A stretch of 64,000 bases of DNA. Origin: Vicia villosa (taxonomy: Eukaryota > Streptophyta > Magnoliopsida > Fabales > Fabaceae). The notes under the pieces were generated by a model. That model did no database searches. It was not told the origin of the DNA and worked only from the letters and a program-made list of their open reading frames with translations. The translations under genes and the position numbers were made by a program. The stretch is taken from contig NC_081183.1 of NCBI RefSeq assembly GCF_029867415.1, forward strand, positions 55,316,336 to 55,380,335, written 5' to 3'. Below, piece after piece: positions 36,717 to 48,165 of this stretch. How positions within the stretch are numbered: the first letter of the stretch is position 1; each line of letters starts with the position of its first letter.

Positions 36717-37938
36717 CATTAATAATAGTTTCTGGAAATAAATAAACGCACAGTGTTGTCATGTGCCTTATGGGAGACGACTGGCATTAGGATGTGAGAC
36801 GGTCGACATAGTGTGTTCAGCATGCTATTTTAGTTTTAGAATATCCACTAGGTGGTCCGTCCCTTGTTTTTATTATGTGATATCCCTTGTTATATGTTAT
36901 GTGCCATGACAGTATGCTCTGTTAAATTGCTTTGCTGTTTCCACATTCCATATGGTTAACTAATATGTCATAATGGTATAACATAGATGAAAATGGACCA
37001 TAGTCATAAAATAGAAATATATAATAGAAGCACACCATTATGAAATGGAAATATATTAATAAAAGTGAAAATAAAACTATAGTTATGAAAATGAAACGTG
37101 AAATGAAATTAAATTGGAAACAGTAGTATGCTAGAGTGGGAAATAAAGCAGTCTCGTTTGATTGAAATTGTCGAATTAAGCGGTATAATTAGTTGTCCGG
37201 AATTTGAAGAAAATTTACGTGGTAGCTAAGTTTATTTAGTATATTAACGTGGTAGTGTTATTTTGTTAAAATTGTGATATTTTACGAATCGACCAAAATT
37301 GTGTTTGATTTGAATATCCTTTATAATTAAATGTTGGTCTTGAGATGGAAAATAGTAGAAATATTAGGATACTATTTAATTGGAAATGAATTGAAAATAG
37401 AATATTGAATTGAATTAATATAATATGATTATTAATTGGTTGATTTAATCAATAGTAGAATTAATTTCAATGAGTCTATTTAATTGGAAACTACTTCGAC
37501 TTAGATAAATTATTCGGTTTGTCGGTAAATAACGGTATCTTGAGAATTTGACCGAAATCATGTTTTGGGATTTAGTAAATAACATAGGGATTTTGGTATG
37601 ATAGTAAGTAGTGAATTTAACTGAATGAATCGGATAATCGGTAAAGTAATTGAATTGTGTCCGATTAACCGGTATTGAGGTGTGATTATATCTTATGGAT
37701 TGGTTGTGAATATCTTTTTGATTATTTGTTAATGGTATCGACCGTTGATTAGGTGAATTGTCGGTATTGTTATGTTATTTATATGAAGTTGTTGTAATAT
37801 GTGTGAAGAGTTATTACCTTTAATAATCGGTAATAATTGTGATATAGGTGTATGTATGCCTTGTGATGAATATTTTGTGAAGTAAATGATGATGACGATG
37901 ATGTTGTGTGATGTCCGGTTCATTGAGTCACATACATT

Positions 37939-38010
<72 letters not shown>
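37939..38010. repeat. (TA)n microsatellite
   Basis: About 70 bp of pure TA inside LTR fragment 2. Confidence 0.95.
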
Positions 38011-38012
<2 letters not shown>

Positions 38013-38724
38013 GACGGCCTGGATTGGCAAATTAGTGACGAAGGCTTATGCCTTTTGCCTCTGAATTGAGAAATTGGTGACGGGGCTGAAGCTCCGATTG
38101 GTACCACGTGCATATGCACAGTTGAATCACTTTTGAGTCGTTGTCTATTGTTGTTGGTTGGAGTTGTTGATTGTGCATTGCGATGTGTTATACCCCAAAA
38201 TTTGCCCGCATCTTTTTTCAAAAAAACTCCAATCTAAAAATTAGGAGTTCCATATAATCATGGATTTTTATTTCATAAATATCCTGACATATGAAATACT
38301 TAGTTTTTAGAATTTTTCTTAGACAGTATTTTGGCTCGCTGTCGAATTTATTCTTACGCAAACGCCAGTTACTGTTTATTACTTCACACACGCTATTTAT
38401 TTGATATTTATTTACAGATAAATAGTACTAACGTAATTGGTACAGAACTAAATCTTTTGCAGGCGCAGAGTCGAGGGTTCAAACTGTACTGGTAAACAAG
38501 TAAATTATTACTAATTTTTGTTTCCCACTAACTTTTGTACTATATTCCATTATTTTCAAAATCTCTTCAAATCTATTTTTTTAAAAAATCAAATCCTAAC
38601 TTTATTCTATACATCTCTTTTTCCCAACACTATCATACACTTTCTTTCAATTCTTACTTCCACTCAAATTTTCCTTTTTGTACGGAATCACTTCATTCCC
38701 CAACGTATCTATCCTTCTTTTCAT

Positions 38725-38734
38725 TCTATAAATA
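38725..38734 (+). promoter_or_regulatory. TATA-like element before the 55-codon ORF
   Basis: TCTATAAATACC about 95 bp upstream of the small ORF, followed by a pyrimidine- and C/A-rich leader, as in the other LTR promoters here. Confidence 0.45.
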
Positions 38735-38825
38735 CCTCTCATTTTTTCCATAAAATCTCATATCAAATTCTAACTCATCTCTCAAATTTCTACTTCATAT
38801 TCATTCTTTCTTCTTCCCCGACAAA

Positions 38826-38993
38826 ATGGCGAAGCGGATAGAAACGTGTTTTCTTATGGTCATCACCGTTGTGGTGGTAATCATGTCTTTCTTCTGTCTA
38901 CATAGCCCTGAAAACTGTGGACCTGGGATGCTTGCATTCCCAATCATCTACATGTTATTATTTGTAGCATGGGTTATTAATCATCATTCTTAA
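38826..38993 (+). CDS. 55-aa hypothetical two-helix membrane protein in LTR
   Basis: ATG to TAA, 55 residues. Short basic start (MAKRIETC), hydrophobic segment CFLMVITVVVVIMSFFCL (residues about 8-25), a polar turn HSPENCGPG, a second hydrophobic segment MLAFPIIYMLLFVAWVI (about 35-51), then NHHS. It sits downstream of a TATA-like box with a pyrimidine-rich leader and an AAAATGG start context. No family recognised. It might be a chance ORF, but its hydropathy and TATA placement are unusual for an otherwise non-coding LTR. Confidence 0.35.
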   Translation: MAKRIETCFLMVITVVVVIMSFFCLHSPENCGPGMLAFPIIYMLLFVAWVINHHS

Positions 38994-40490
38994 AGTCTGT
39001 CGTATCTCCTATTTCTTAAATGTACCGTTTACTCATCGTACTGTTCATTATAGTATGTAATATTTATACTGTCAGTATTAAATGTTGTACTATTTGTCAT
39101 ACTGTTGCTTAATTATTCAGATAATATTTTGTGTGTTTTCTGCCGGTCAAATATTTATTTTTCTGTGCATTAAATGTTTTTCAGGGTTATTATCGGTAAT
39201 TTTGCTCACGTACAGTAAATATTATTTATTTGTTATGTCTGTGTTTTTAACAAGTCATGTAAATAAACTTTCATCTTTCACATAAAACAAAAACAACAAA
39301 AAGAAAATTAACTTTGACTGTTGATTTTTCACTCTAACTGCTACATTAATACCCGAACAGTCAGTTGACAGTCAAACTGCTGACAGTATAATTCTCCGTG
39401 TTTTGTACCATTAATCAAATCAAACTTTTGCATTTCAAAATTCTAAGATTTTTGTCCTAGAAGTCTTCTGAATATCACATGATTAGCAGAGACTCAGCAC
39501 TGCACAAAAATCAGGTACGCTTAACTGTCTCCTACACAAACAGTCCCTGACTAGGGTTTCTTGTTTTTTCAGGAGAAACAAGTTTTTGAGACTTCAAATG
39601 GATTTCATGGACCTCCATACATCTCAAAGTACCATCATACAAATTTTCAAACTTCAATTCACTCAGACGCACCGTCGGCAGCTCAAACAGTCAACAGACG
39701 ACCCGTTTGACCAAAAAAGTCAACAGACAGTCAAAAATGAAATTTTTTGTCAACATCCATATTTTGTCAAAGGATTCATCATTTGATCATTGGATGATCA
39801 TAATTCATCAAGGAAAGATCAAAAATCAACAAAACCCTAAGATTCAAAATTAGGGTTTTCTCCTAAAAAGTCAACTGAACTTTGACTGGTCATAACTCTC
39901 TCATCCTTCATCCAAAAAATTCAAACCAAAGCTCATCTTGAAGGAAATTCAATTATCTTTCAAATGCAATTGATCCCACGGTCATTACATTCACCAGTTG
40001 AAAAATATGAACAAAGACATTACAGGTCATTTTCAAAGTCAACAAAAAGACACTTTTTTCAAAAGGACACACAAGGAGCATAAAAAATCATTTTGACATG
40101 AGACCAATGAAATTGGTTAGAGGTCTCTTTGAGGTTTCCAAAAAGTGCAAGATCTCCTTCATATGACAAAAAATGAGGGATTTACACCTTGTTGAAGTTG
40201 GCTAAATTTTGGGAAAATGCATAAAACCAACATTGATCAAAAATGTATTTTTTCCAAATGGGGCCAAGTTTTCATAGTTCAAACATGTTTACCATGATAT
40301 AATGGGCCTCCCACGACCAAGACAAAGCCCACACCATTTTTATTCATTTTTGGTTTAATTTTATCCTATTTTAAGATTAAATGAAAATGGAAAATGGAAG
40401 GATAATGGATGGCTTAATTTCTAAGCATGACTCATCAAAAATAGCTTACATTCTGCAGCAAGGAAGATACAAGGAAGGCCTATGGCAAGA

Positions 40491-41973
40491 TGTGAATACA
40501 AGATTACACTCAAAGATGTTTTTGATTCATGGCAAACTCAAATAAGCATTCAAACAACAAGGCGGAAGCAGAAAACTCAAAGAAAAGCAAGCATTGATCA
40601 CTCATGATAGTACAGGATGATCTATTATGCTTATAGGTTGACTCAACACAAGCAAAACAAGAAGAATGCAAAAAAGCAGCAGTTAGGTCGACCTACTGCG
40701 AACCTAGGTCGACCTAAAATGAAGAAAAATCCATATACCTCTGCTAGGTCGACCTACACAACAACTAGGTCGACCTAATCTGAGAAAATGTCCCCAGAAT
40801 GCATTTGAAGAAGCTTCTGGTCGACCTACTCCTTAAACAGGTCGACCTAATTGGGAGCAAAATTCTGCAAGCTCTGCTAGGTCGACCTAAGCACTACAAG
40901 AGGTCGACCTAACTGATCAAGAATGCCAAAAATTCTGTTTCTCTCATCTCCAACTGTTAAGCTATCATATATATTGTCAAAGGTTCAATTATTCAATGCA
41001 ACACCAACGACTGAAAGATACACAAACGCTTCTTATCTTCGTTCTTCATCATCTCCAACACAATTACACATAATCATTCTTGCGTTGCGGGTTAGTGATG
41101 AGTTCGATAACGTCCATGGAACGGAATGTAAGATTCCTAGTGGGTGAAGGTTTGTGGGGTTTGTTGGTGAATAAAATCTGCGGGTTTTGTCCTCCACGAC
41201 GGGTGGTTCTTGGGGGTTTTTATCAAGAGGCGTTCATTGAGGATTCGGCTGAGTGTAACGATTGAGGAACGGGGAGTTCAAGGAATCAAGACACTGCAGA
41301 AGGGAATCAAAGTGAAGCTCTTGGATAACCTTGATCTTGCTCAAGATTAAGGGGGAAGAAGATTCAAAGGATCGACATAATTGGTTTATCGTTTATCGCT
41401 TTGTTATCTTCTTTGTATATACTACTTTCAACATTAATGAAAGATTACCCAATTTCAATTTGGAATTGGGGGCAGACGTAGTCGTAGCGAGGACGATCGA
41501 CGAACTGCCTAAACAAATATCGTGTTCTTGTCGCTTTTACTTTTTCATTTACATTCTGTTCATATTTGGTTATAATAGCAAATTGATCAACGATTCGAGT
41601 GTTAAGATTGTGAATTAAGAACTTACATAAACATCACAATCCACCACACATTGAATTACCTTCAATTTGATCATTATCACCAAGTGTTTGTATATTTGTT
41701 TCTATCACTCTTACTGCATTGCAAACATTGTCCATCATACAAAAAGTTAATCTGATTTTCAATAAGAGCAACGCTTTGATTCTCCAACATATACTCTTAT
41801 CACTTACCTCAAGTCTTTGACTGGTTTTTAAACACATATACAATCGTTTCGATAGTGGTTCGGAATAGACGCCAGTCAATTCAGAATCACTTCCGCTGAA
41901 AAGTCGTTTAACTCCGTAAAACTGTGAACGATCTATTCACCCCCCCTCTAGATCCTAAGGCCAGCGTCTAACA
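40491..41973 (+). repeat. 5' LTR of Copia B
   Basis: Like the Copia A LTR but about 62 bp shorter, lacking one palindrome pair with its flank. Palindromes lie at 40685-40910. Confidence 0.93.
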
Positions 41974-42028
41974 AGTGGCATCAAGAGCTCTGGTTTATTC
42001 CGTGCTACGTGAAACACTTATTGGAAAG

Positions 42029-43768
42029 ATGGCTTCCGGACCTAAAGGGGCTCACAATAGAGCTCCAGTTTTCAACGGTGAAAACTATGGCTATTGGAAG
42101 GATTGTATGTGTGTCCACATCAATGCAATTGATAGGAACATCTGGACAGCTATTGTCAACGGTCCCTTTCAGATCACCATGACAAATGCAGCTGGTGCAG
42201 TTGTTCCAAAACCAGAAAATACTTGGGATGCTGAAGATGAAAAGAGATATGCATACGATTGGAAAGCGAGAAACATTCTAATCTCAGCTCTAGGAGTTGA
42301 TGAATACTATCGCGTTTCCCATTGTAGATCAGCTAAAGCTATGTGGGACACATTGCAAGTTGCCCACGAGGGAACGAATGATGTCAAACTAGCTAGGATC
42401 AATACGTTAACTCAAGAGTTTGAACTCTTCCACATGGAAGATGGTGAATCCATCGAAAACATGCAGAAGAGATTCGGTCATCTGAAAAATCGGTTAAATT
42501 CTCTTGATAGACCTGTTTCCAATGCAGTTGCTACTAACAAAATCTTAAGATGTTTGAACAGGGAATGGCAACCCAAAGTTACAGCAATAAAGGAAGCAAA
42601 TGATCTAAACACTTTAGACATCACAACTCTATTTGGTAAACTAGAGGAACATGAACAACACCTTAAATGCCTTGACATGCATGAGAAAAGGACAAATAAA
42701 GAAAAGAACATGGAGAAAGAGGTAGAGAAGAAGTCAAAAGCTCTAAAAGCTTCGAGCTCCAAGACCTCAAAACGAGAGCCAAAGGATAGTGACACAAGTG
42801 ATGACGAAGACTCCGATGATGAGGAAATGGGACTGTTTGTGCGAAGATACAACAAATATCTAAAGAAAAATGGAGCAAAACATTCTGACAAAGGCTTGAT
42901 CAACTATAGAAAGAAATCAAACATGTTCAAACAAGATGACGACAACAAGGGAAAAATCAAAGGTCTTTGCTTCAATTGTGGGAAAGCCGGTCACTACAAA
43001 CCGGATTGTCCATACCTTAAGAAAGAAAAGGAGAAGAACCAAAGCAAAGGTCATAACAAATCTAAAAGAGCCTACATAGTATGGGAAAGTGATTCATCTA
43101 GTGAAAGCTCATCAAGCGATGAAGAAGGATCAGCAAACCTATGTTTCATGGCTCATCAACACAAGAAAAAGAAAGCTGTAAGTCATCTTAAACCTGAACT
43201 CGTAGATAAGGTATCTCATTCTCAACTAAAACTTGCTTTTGAAGAATTACATAGAGATGCAATTAAAGCTTTCAAACTTTTGGCCTCAAATAAGAAAATA
43301 TTTTCATATCTTGAATCAAAAGTTGAGAAAACCGAAAAGGATATGGAAGCTTTAAAACAATCTATGCTAGACATTCAAAAGGATAAAGTTGAAATAGATC
43401 CTACATCATGGTTTGGTTATGAGACATGTCACATTTGGCTAAAAGAAGTAAGAGATCTAAAAGCCAAGTTAGACAAGGCTCTACAACCAAAAGTGACTTT
43501 TGCGGTTGATCCAAATAAGTTCAAAAGATCGTATACTCCTTTATATAGCAAATACACTTTTGTACCAAAAGTATCAACTAGCAAAACTCCATATTCTCAT
43601 CATATTACCTGTCATTATTGTTGCAAAAAGGGACATACCATTGAAAAATGCAAATTTAGGAGAATTTTAGTTCCTAAAGGAGTATTTCAATGGTTGCCTA
43701 AGTGCAACAAATTGTGTACTCACCATCCAGGACCCAATGAAGATTGGGGACCTTCCACTCTAATTTAA
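42029..43768 (+). CDS. Copia B gag, open
   Basis: Open from ATG 42029 (MASGPKGAHNRAPVFNGENY) to TAA 43768, 579 codons. Same layout as A: gag domain, acidic spacer, knuckle CFNCGKAGHYKPDC, coiled-coil-like stretch, and an intact second knuckle CHYCCKKGHTIEKC, then FRRILVPKGVFQWLP and a tail ending WGPSTLI. This copy shows the ancestral gag end and that two CX2CX4HX4C knuckles belong to the family. With no pol, it could only be packaged and copied by enzymes from another element. Confidence 0.85.
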   Translation: MASGPKGAHNRAPVFNGENYGYWKDCMCVHINAIDRNIWTAIVNGPFQITMTNAAGAVVPKPENTWDAEDEKRYAYDWKARNILISALGVDEYYRVSHCRSAKAMWDTLQVAHEGTNDVKLARINTLTQEFELFHMEDGESIENMQKRFGHLKNRLNSLDRPVSNAVATNKILRCLNREWQPKVTAIKEANDLNTLDITTLFGKLEEHEQHLKCLDMHEKRTNKEKNMEKEVEKKSKALKASSSKTSKREPKDSDTSDDEDSDDEEMGLFVRRYNKYLKKNGAKHSDKGLINYRKKSNMFKQDDDNKGKIKGLCFNCGKAGHYKPDCPYLKKEKEKNQSKGHNKSKRAYIVWESDSSSESSSSDEEGSANLCFMAHQHKKKKAVSHLKPELVDKVSHSQLKLAFEELHRDAIKAFKLLASNKKIFSYLESKVEKTEKDMEALKQSMLDIQKDKVEIDPTSWFGYETCHIWLKEVRDLKAKLDKALQPKVTFAVDPNKFKRSYTPLYSKYTFVPKVSTSKTPYSHHITCHYCCKKGHTIEKCKFRRILVPKGVFQWLPKCNKLCTHHPGPNEDWGPSTLI

Positions 43769-44230
43769 TTTTGCAGGAAAAGTGTCTTGACATCGCCGAA
43801 AGGTGGTGGTTCCTTGACAGCTGGTGCTCAAGACACATAAAGGAAGACATACCACTCTTGGTGTGTTATCTATAAAGACAGATTGAAGAACCATACTTGG
43901 CAGAGGAAATGTAGGTGACCTGGCCATCACAAATGTATAAGATACATCACAAATACAGTTAACCCGAAAAACACATAGGACGCATTACTTGATGTGCAAA
44001 TTGGCAAGTTGCATTGCAAAGAGATTTTAAACCTATTCTTAGCAGAATATTGTTTGGGACTATGTCCCGCATCCGGGAGAACATCAAGTAATCGATACTA
44101 GATGAGTTTTTCGCAAAAATCAAGCAAATCAAGCTGTGAAACATTCCATCAAAACAATTCATCATCAAATCTAGGGGTATGGCACACTAACAAGAAGACT
44201 CCACACAATGATGACAAAACACCTACATAT
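43769..44230 (+). pseudogene. Remnants of pol in Copia B
   Basis: Short pieces aligned to Copia A pol: protease region (GGTGGTTCCTTGACAGCTGG, 43.80 kb), then near 43.96-44.12 kb text matching the start of RT (CGCATTACTTGATG, GGGACTATGTCCCGCATCCG, GATGAGTTTTTCGC), with large deletions and stops. About 2.7 kb of pol is gone. Then the 3' region shared with A resumes (CACCTACATATTGAGAAAGC). Confidence 0.75.
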
Positions 44231-44472
44231 TGAGAAAGCGGTAACATGTTTATTGTTCACTTCCAAAAATTTTATTGATGCTATAATATGCTATCAATTA
44301 ACATGCTTATAGTGACTTCATGTGTTCTTATCTACTCTTCTCAATTACATATGTATATGCGTTCATCATTTTCATTCATAACATACAATGTTTGGGCATT
44401 CAAGCAAACGACAAAACAAAAATACATCATATAGAAACATTTCTAAAGCATTTTCATCATTTAAGGAAACTT

Positions 44473-44677
44473 AGGTCGACCTACTCTGTATTTGAGTCGA
44501 CCTACAGAAGAAATTTCTTTACAGAAACTAAAAAGGTCCAGTTGCGTCGACCTACTCATAATTTAGGTCGACCTAAATTGGTCATTTTTTATGTTACTTC
44601 TGTTAGGTCGACCCAGCCTCACTTTAGGTCGACCTACTGCTGTCATTTTTCCAGATTTGGGTCTGTTAGGTCGACCC
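44473..44677. promoter_or_regulatory. Second palindrome cluster upstream of the extra ORF
   Basis: Seven sites of (A/G)NGTCGACC(T/C) within 205 bp (for example AGGTCGACCT at 44473, 44561 region and 44623 region; AGGTCGACCC at 44668), with spacers unlike those in the LTR. The array ends about 140 bp before the ORF ATG. Confidence 0.55.
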
Positions 44678-44813
44678 GACCCATTCTCATTCATTCAAAA
44701 CATTCCATTCTTTCATTCCCTCTCATTCTCATCACATTTGGTACGGCTAACCCTAATTCCTCAAACTCAAAATTGTCCAAAAATCATCCCTCTCACACAA
44801 ATCATCTCCAACC

Positions 44814-46235
44814 ATGCCTCCAAAATCAAGAAAAGGAAAGGAAATTGCTTCTAGTTCATCATCTCAACCGGTAAGTGCTCTTGTTCATCCTGATTGTAGG
44901 GAAAATTTTGGGAAGTGGCAGATGAAAAGAAAAATTGTTAAGCAATATACCTATGATCCAAATCTTGTCGAAAACATGCATATCCCTGATGTCGCTGCTT
45001 TGATTGAACATCAAAATATTCATCCCTTAGTGCAATGTGATACTCCGTACTGTGAAAATACCGTTAGGGCTTTCTATGCAGGATTTACAAAAGGGGATGG
45101 TTGTAATTTCCGTTTCAAAATGGGCTCTAGGTCGCATGTTGTTGACAAACGGGCTTGGATTAGTATCTTTGGTCTGAAAATTGTAGGTGATGAATTCTGT
45201 ATGGTAGACGGGGATGTACCGGGAAACTATCACCATGAGGCCTACATGAAGACTATCCTCAAAGACCCTTCCGTATTTGACAGACCTAATGAAACAATAA
45301 CAGCCGGTCATCTGAAGCGAGATCCTAGGCTCTTAAATTGGGTAATCTCAAGAATCATTCGACCAAGGGCAGGAGGGTATTCAAGAATTGAAAGGAATGA
45401 AGTGGTGCTCATGTATCTGCTGCAAAATAGAACGCGTTTACATTGGCCTCACTTCCTAGATGATAAGTTTCATGAGGTCCAACAGAAAACTACAGCCCTG
45501 TGTTATGGATCAATCATTCAAACAATTGTCAATCACTTCGGTATGCGACTTGATCACTTACACTACACTCGCATACATCAATCTCAAGAATTCTCACAAA
45601 CCACCTTGACTCTTATGGGATATCATTGGAATCCTGTTAGGAAAACCTATTATCTCATTCAAAAGGGAACAGGGAAGGTTATCTACAACTATGATGATCC
45701 CACGGAGTTTGGAAACAATGTAGGAAATGAGGAAGAGGGAAATGATCAAGAAATAGCAAATGATGAGGATCAAACCATGGAAGACATAGCTCATGACACG
45801 GATCCAAATTGGCAATATGTTCCGTCTCAAGAGGAAGAAATTCCTTGGGGATACACTGCTCCACCTCCTCCTGATCAATCCAACATAGTATCTATGCTTG
45901 AAGCTATGCAACTTCAACAACAGCAGAACTTTGAAACACAGCAGCTTCAGTTCCAAACCATGCAGCAGCTTCAACAAGATAGGTATGATGAACAACAACG
46001 TCAATATCAATCGCTATATAGTTTGGTTCAAGACCACAAAAGCGATTTTGAGACTTTTGCCTCCAACTCTACTCTAAGACAGAATCAGTTTGAGGAAACG
46101 GCATTGCATCGTCATGCAAACATAAGTCAAAGCTTCAATACTCTTAACATGTCTGTGCTGGATCTGTTGGAACAAGTTGAAGAAGATCGGCCTCACACAT
46201 TTCAAAGAGGAAGAGGAAGAAGGGGCAGGCGTTAG
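44814..46235 (+). CDS. Extra 3' ORF of Copia B (putative plant transposon protein)
   Basis: 473 codons from ATG (MPPKSRKGKEIASSSSSQPV) to TAG. Residues about 25-250 resemble the 'putative plant transposon protein' domain seen in the 3' ORFs of plant retroelements (VRAFYAGF…FRFKMGSRSHVV…WISIFGL; then RDPRLLNWVISRIIRPRAGG and NEVVLMYLLQNRTRLHWPHF). After an acidic linker (NEEEGNDQEIANDEDQTMED) come a Gln-rich coiled-coil-like segment (LEAMQLQQQQNFETQQLQFQ) and a basic RGRGRRGRR end. No signal peptide or membrane segment, so not an envelope. It may bind nucleic acid. Absent from Copia A. The intact frame suggests recent use or recent insertion. Confidence 0.7.
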   Translation: MPPKSRKGKEIASSSSSQPVSALVHPDCRENFGKWQMKRKIVKQYTYDPNLVENMHIPDVAALIEHQNIHPLVQCDTPYCENTVRAFYAGFTKGDGCNFRFKMGSRSHVVDKRAWISIFGLKIVGDEFCMVDGDVPGNYHHEAYMKTILKDPSVFDRPNETITAGHLKRDPRLLNWVISRIIRPRAGGYSRIERNEVVLMYLLQNRTRLHWPHFLDDKFHEVQQKTTALCYGSIIQTIVNHFGMRLDHLHYTRIHQSQEFSQTTLTLMGYHWNPVRKTYYLIQKGTGKVIYNYDDPTEFGNNVGNEEEGNDQEIANDEDQTMEDIAHDTDPNWQYVPSQEEEIPWGYTAPPPPDQSNIVSMLEAMQLQQQQNFETQQLQFQTMQQLQQDRYDEQQRQYQSLYSLVQDHKSDFETFASNSTLRQNQFEETALHRHANISQSFNTLNMSVLDLLEQVEEDRPHTFQRGRGRRGRR

Positions 46236-46677
46236 GATGGATTCTTCACCATATCATCATTTCATTGCATTTCATTTCATTAAGCATTATGTTAAAATTC
46301 TATATGATGTAGTACCTTTTTGTGTTATTTTCTATAAATCTCTTGGACTACTATGTATGTTGTGGTGTTTCTTTAAAACATGATTGGCTCTTATTGGTTC
46401 AATATCTACATGTTATCTATTACTATGAATGCCGATATCTTCTTTATATTTCTCTTGTTACTCTCCTATTCTGTCTCTTTGTTTCTCTTTTTGATGTTGT
46501 CAAAGGGGGAGATAGATGCAATAGATGCTGAGTGATGCTGAGTGTACGGGGGAGCTTTGTGAAGAGATTGCTTGGTTGAGAGATAGATGCTGAATGTACG
46601 GGGGAGCTTTGGTGAGTCCTTATCACTTATCACCAAAGCTTCGACGAATGGTTTGCCATCATCAAAAAGGGGGAGTA
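46236..46677 (+). other. Copia B 3' non-coding region and polypurine tract
   Basis: Shares the GGGGGAGATAGATGC and CGGGGGAGCTTTG repeats with Copia A and ends AAAAAGGGGGAG (46664-46675) plus TA before the LTR. Confidence 0.75.
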
Positions 46678-48160
46678 TGTGAATACAAGATTACACTCAA
46701 AGATGTTTTTGATTCATGGCAAACTTAAATAAGCATTCAAACAACAAGGCGGAAGCAGAAAACTCAAAGAAAAGCAAGCATTGATCACTCATGATAGTAC
46801 ATGATGATCTATTATGCTTATAGGTTGACTCAACACAAGCAAAACAAGAAGAATGCAGAAAAGCAGCAGTTAGGTCGACCTACTGTCAACCTAGGTCGAC
46901 CTAAAATGAAGAAAAATCCATATACCTCTGCTAGGTCGACCTACACAACAACTTGGTCGACCTAATCTGAGAAAATGTCCCCAGAATGCATTTGAAGAAG
47001 CTTCTGGTCGACCTACTCCTTAAACAGGTCGACCTAACTGGGAGCAAAATTCTGCAAGCTCTGCTAGGTCGACCTAAGCACTACAAGAGGTCGACCTAAC
47101 TGATCAAGAATGCCAAAAATTTTGTTTCTCTCATCTCCAACTGTTAAGCTATCATATATATTGTCAAAGGTTCAATTATTCAATGCAACACCAACGACTG
47201 AAAGATACACAAACGCTTCTCATCTTCGTTCTTCATCATCTCCAACACAATTACACATAATCATTCTTGCGTTGCGGGTTAGTGATGAGTTCGATAACGT
47301 CCATGGAACGGAATGTAAGATTCCTAGTGGGTGAAGGTTTGTGGGGTTTGTTGGTGAATAAAATCTGCGGGTTTTGTCCTCCACGACGGGTGGTTCTTGG
47401 GGGTTTTTATCAAGAGGCGTTCATTGAGGATTCGGCTGAGTGTAACGATTGAGGAACGGGGAGTTCAAGGAATCAAGACACTGCAGAAGGGAATCAAAGT
47501 GAAGCTCTTGGATAACCTTGATCTTGCTCAAGATTAAGGGGGAAGAAGATTCAAAGGATCGACATAATTGGTTTATCATTTATCGCTTTGTTATCTTCTT
47601 TGTATATACTACTTTCAACATTAATGAAAGATTACCCAATTTCAATTTGGAATTGGGGGCAGACGTAGTCGTAGCGAGGACGATCGACGAACTGCCTAAA
47701 CAAATATCGTGTTCTTGTCGCTTTTACTTTTTCATTTACATTCTGTTCATATTTGGTTATAATAGCAAATTGATCAACGATTCGAGTGTTAAGATTGTGA
47801 ATTAAGAACTTACATAAACATCACAATCCACCACACATTGAATTACCTTCAATTTGATCATTATCACCAAGTGTTTGTATATTTGTTTCTATCACTCTTA
47901 CTGCATTGCAAACATTGTCCATCATACAAAAAGTTAATCTGATTTTCAATAAGAGCAACGCTTTGATTCTGCAACATATACTCTTATCACTTACCTCAAG
48001 TCTTTGACTGGTTTTTAAACACATATACAATCGTTTCGATAGTGGTTCGGAATAGACGCGAGTCGATTCAGAATCACTTCCGCTGAAAAGTCGTTTAACT
48101 CCGTAAAACTGTGAACGATCTATTCACCCCTCCTCTAGATCCTAAGGCCAGCGTCTAACA
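46678..48160 (+). repeat. 3' LTR of Copia B
   Basis: 1483 bp, same length as its partner. Small differences include GGATGA to GATGA context changes, ACTAGG to ACTTGG, and GACGCCAGTC to GACGCGAGTC. Confidence 0.93.
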
Positions 48161-48165
48161 CAAGA

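Larger units (their letters stand above)
35809..38186 (+). mobile_element. Ty3-type LTR fragment 2 (Tekay-like)
   Basis: Begins TGTAATGCCCCAAATTTAAT. It contains a 37-bp direct duplication (TTTGGAATTGCTATTGATTT, 36.64-36.72 kb), a (TA)n tract at about 37939-38010, and LTR-like text near its cut end (GTGACGAAGGCTTATGCC, GATTGGTACCACGTGCATAT). It ends where another LTR starts at 38187. No coding region. Confidence 0.5.
40491..48160 (+). mobile_element. Copia element B (same family as A), pol-deleted, with extra ORF
   Basis: LTRs of 1483 bp each (40491-41973, 46678-48160) flanked by CAAGA (40486-40490, 48161-48165). gag is open and longer than in A. Nearly all of pol is missing (43.77-44.2 kb holds shreds only), and a separate 473-codon ORF precedes the polypurine tract (46664-46675). 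By eye the LTRs differ at roughly 13 sites (about 1 percent), slightly older than A. Non-autonomous. Confidence 0.93.

Noticed and set aside
38518..38841. Plus-strand 107-codon ORF just before the 55-codon ORF
   Set aside because: Phe/Ile/Ser-rich translation of a pyrimidine-rich leader that runs through the TATA-like box; composition not protein-like.
45027..46010. Minus-strand ORFs opposite the extra Copia B ORF
   Set aside because: Shadows of the 473-codon plus-strand ORF.
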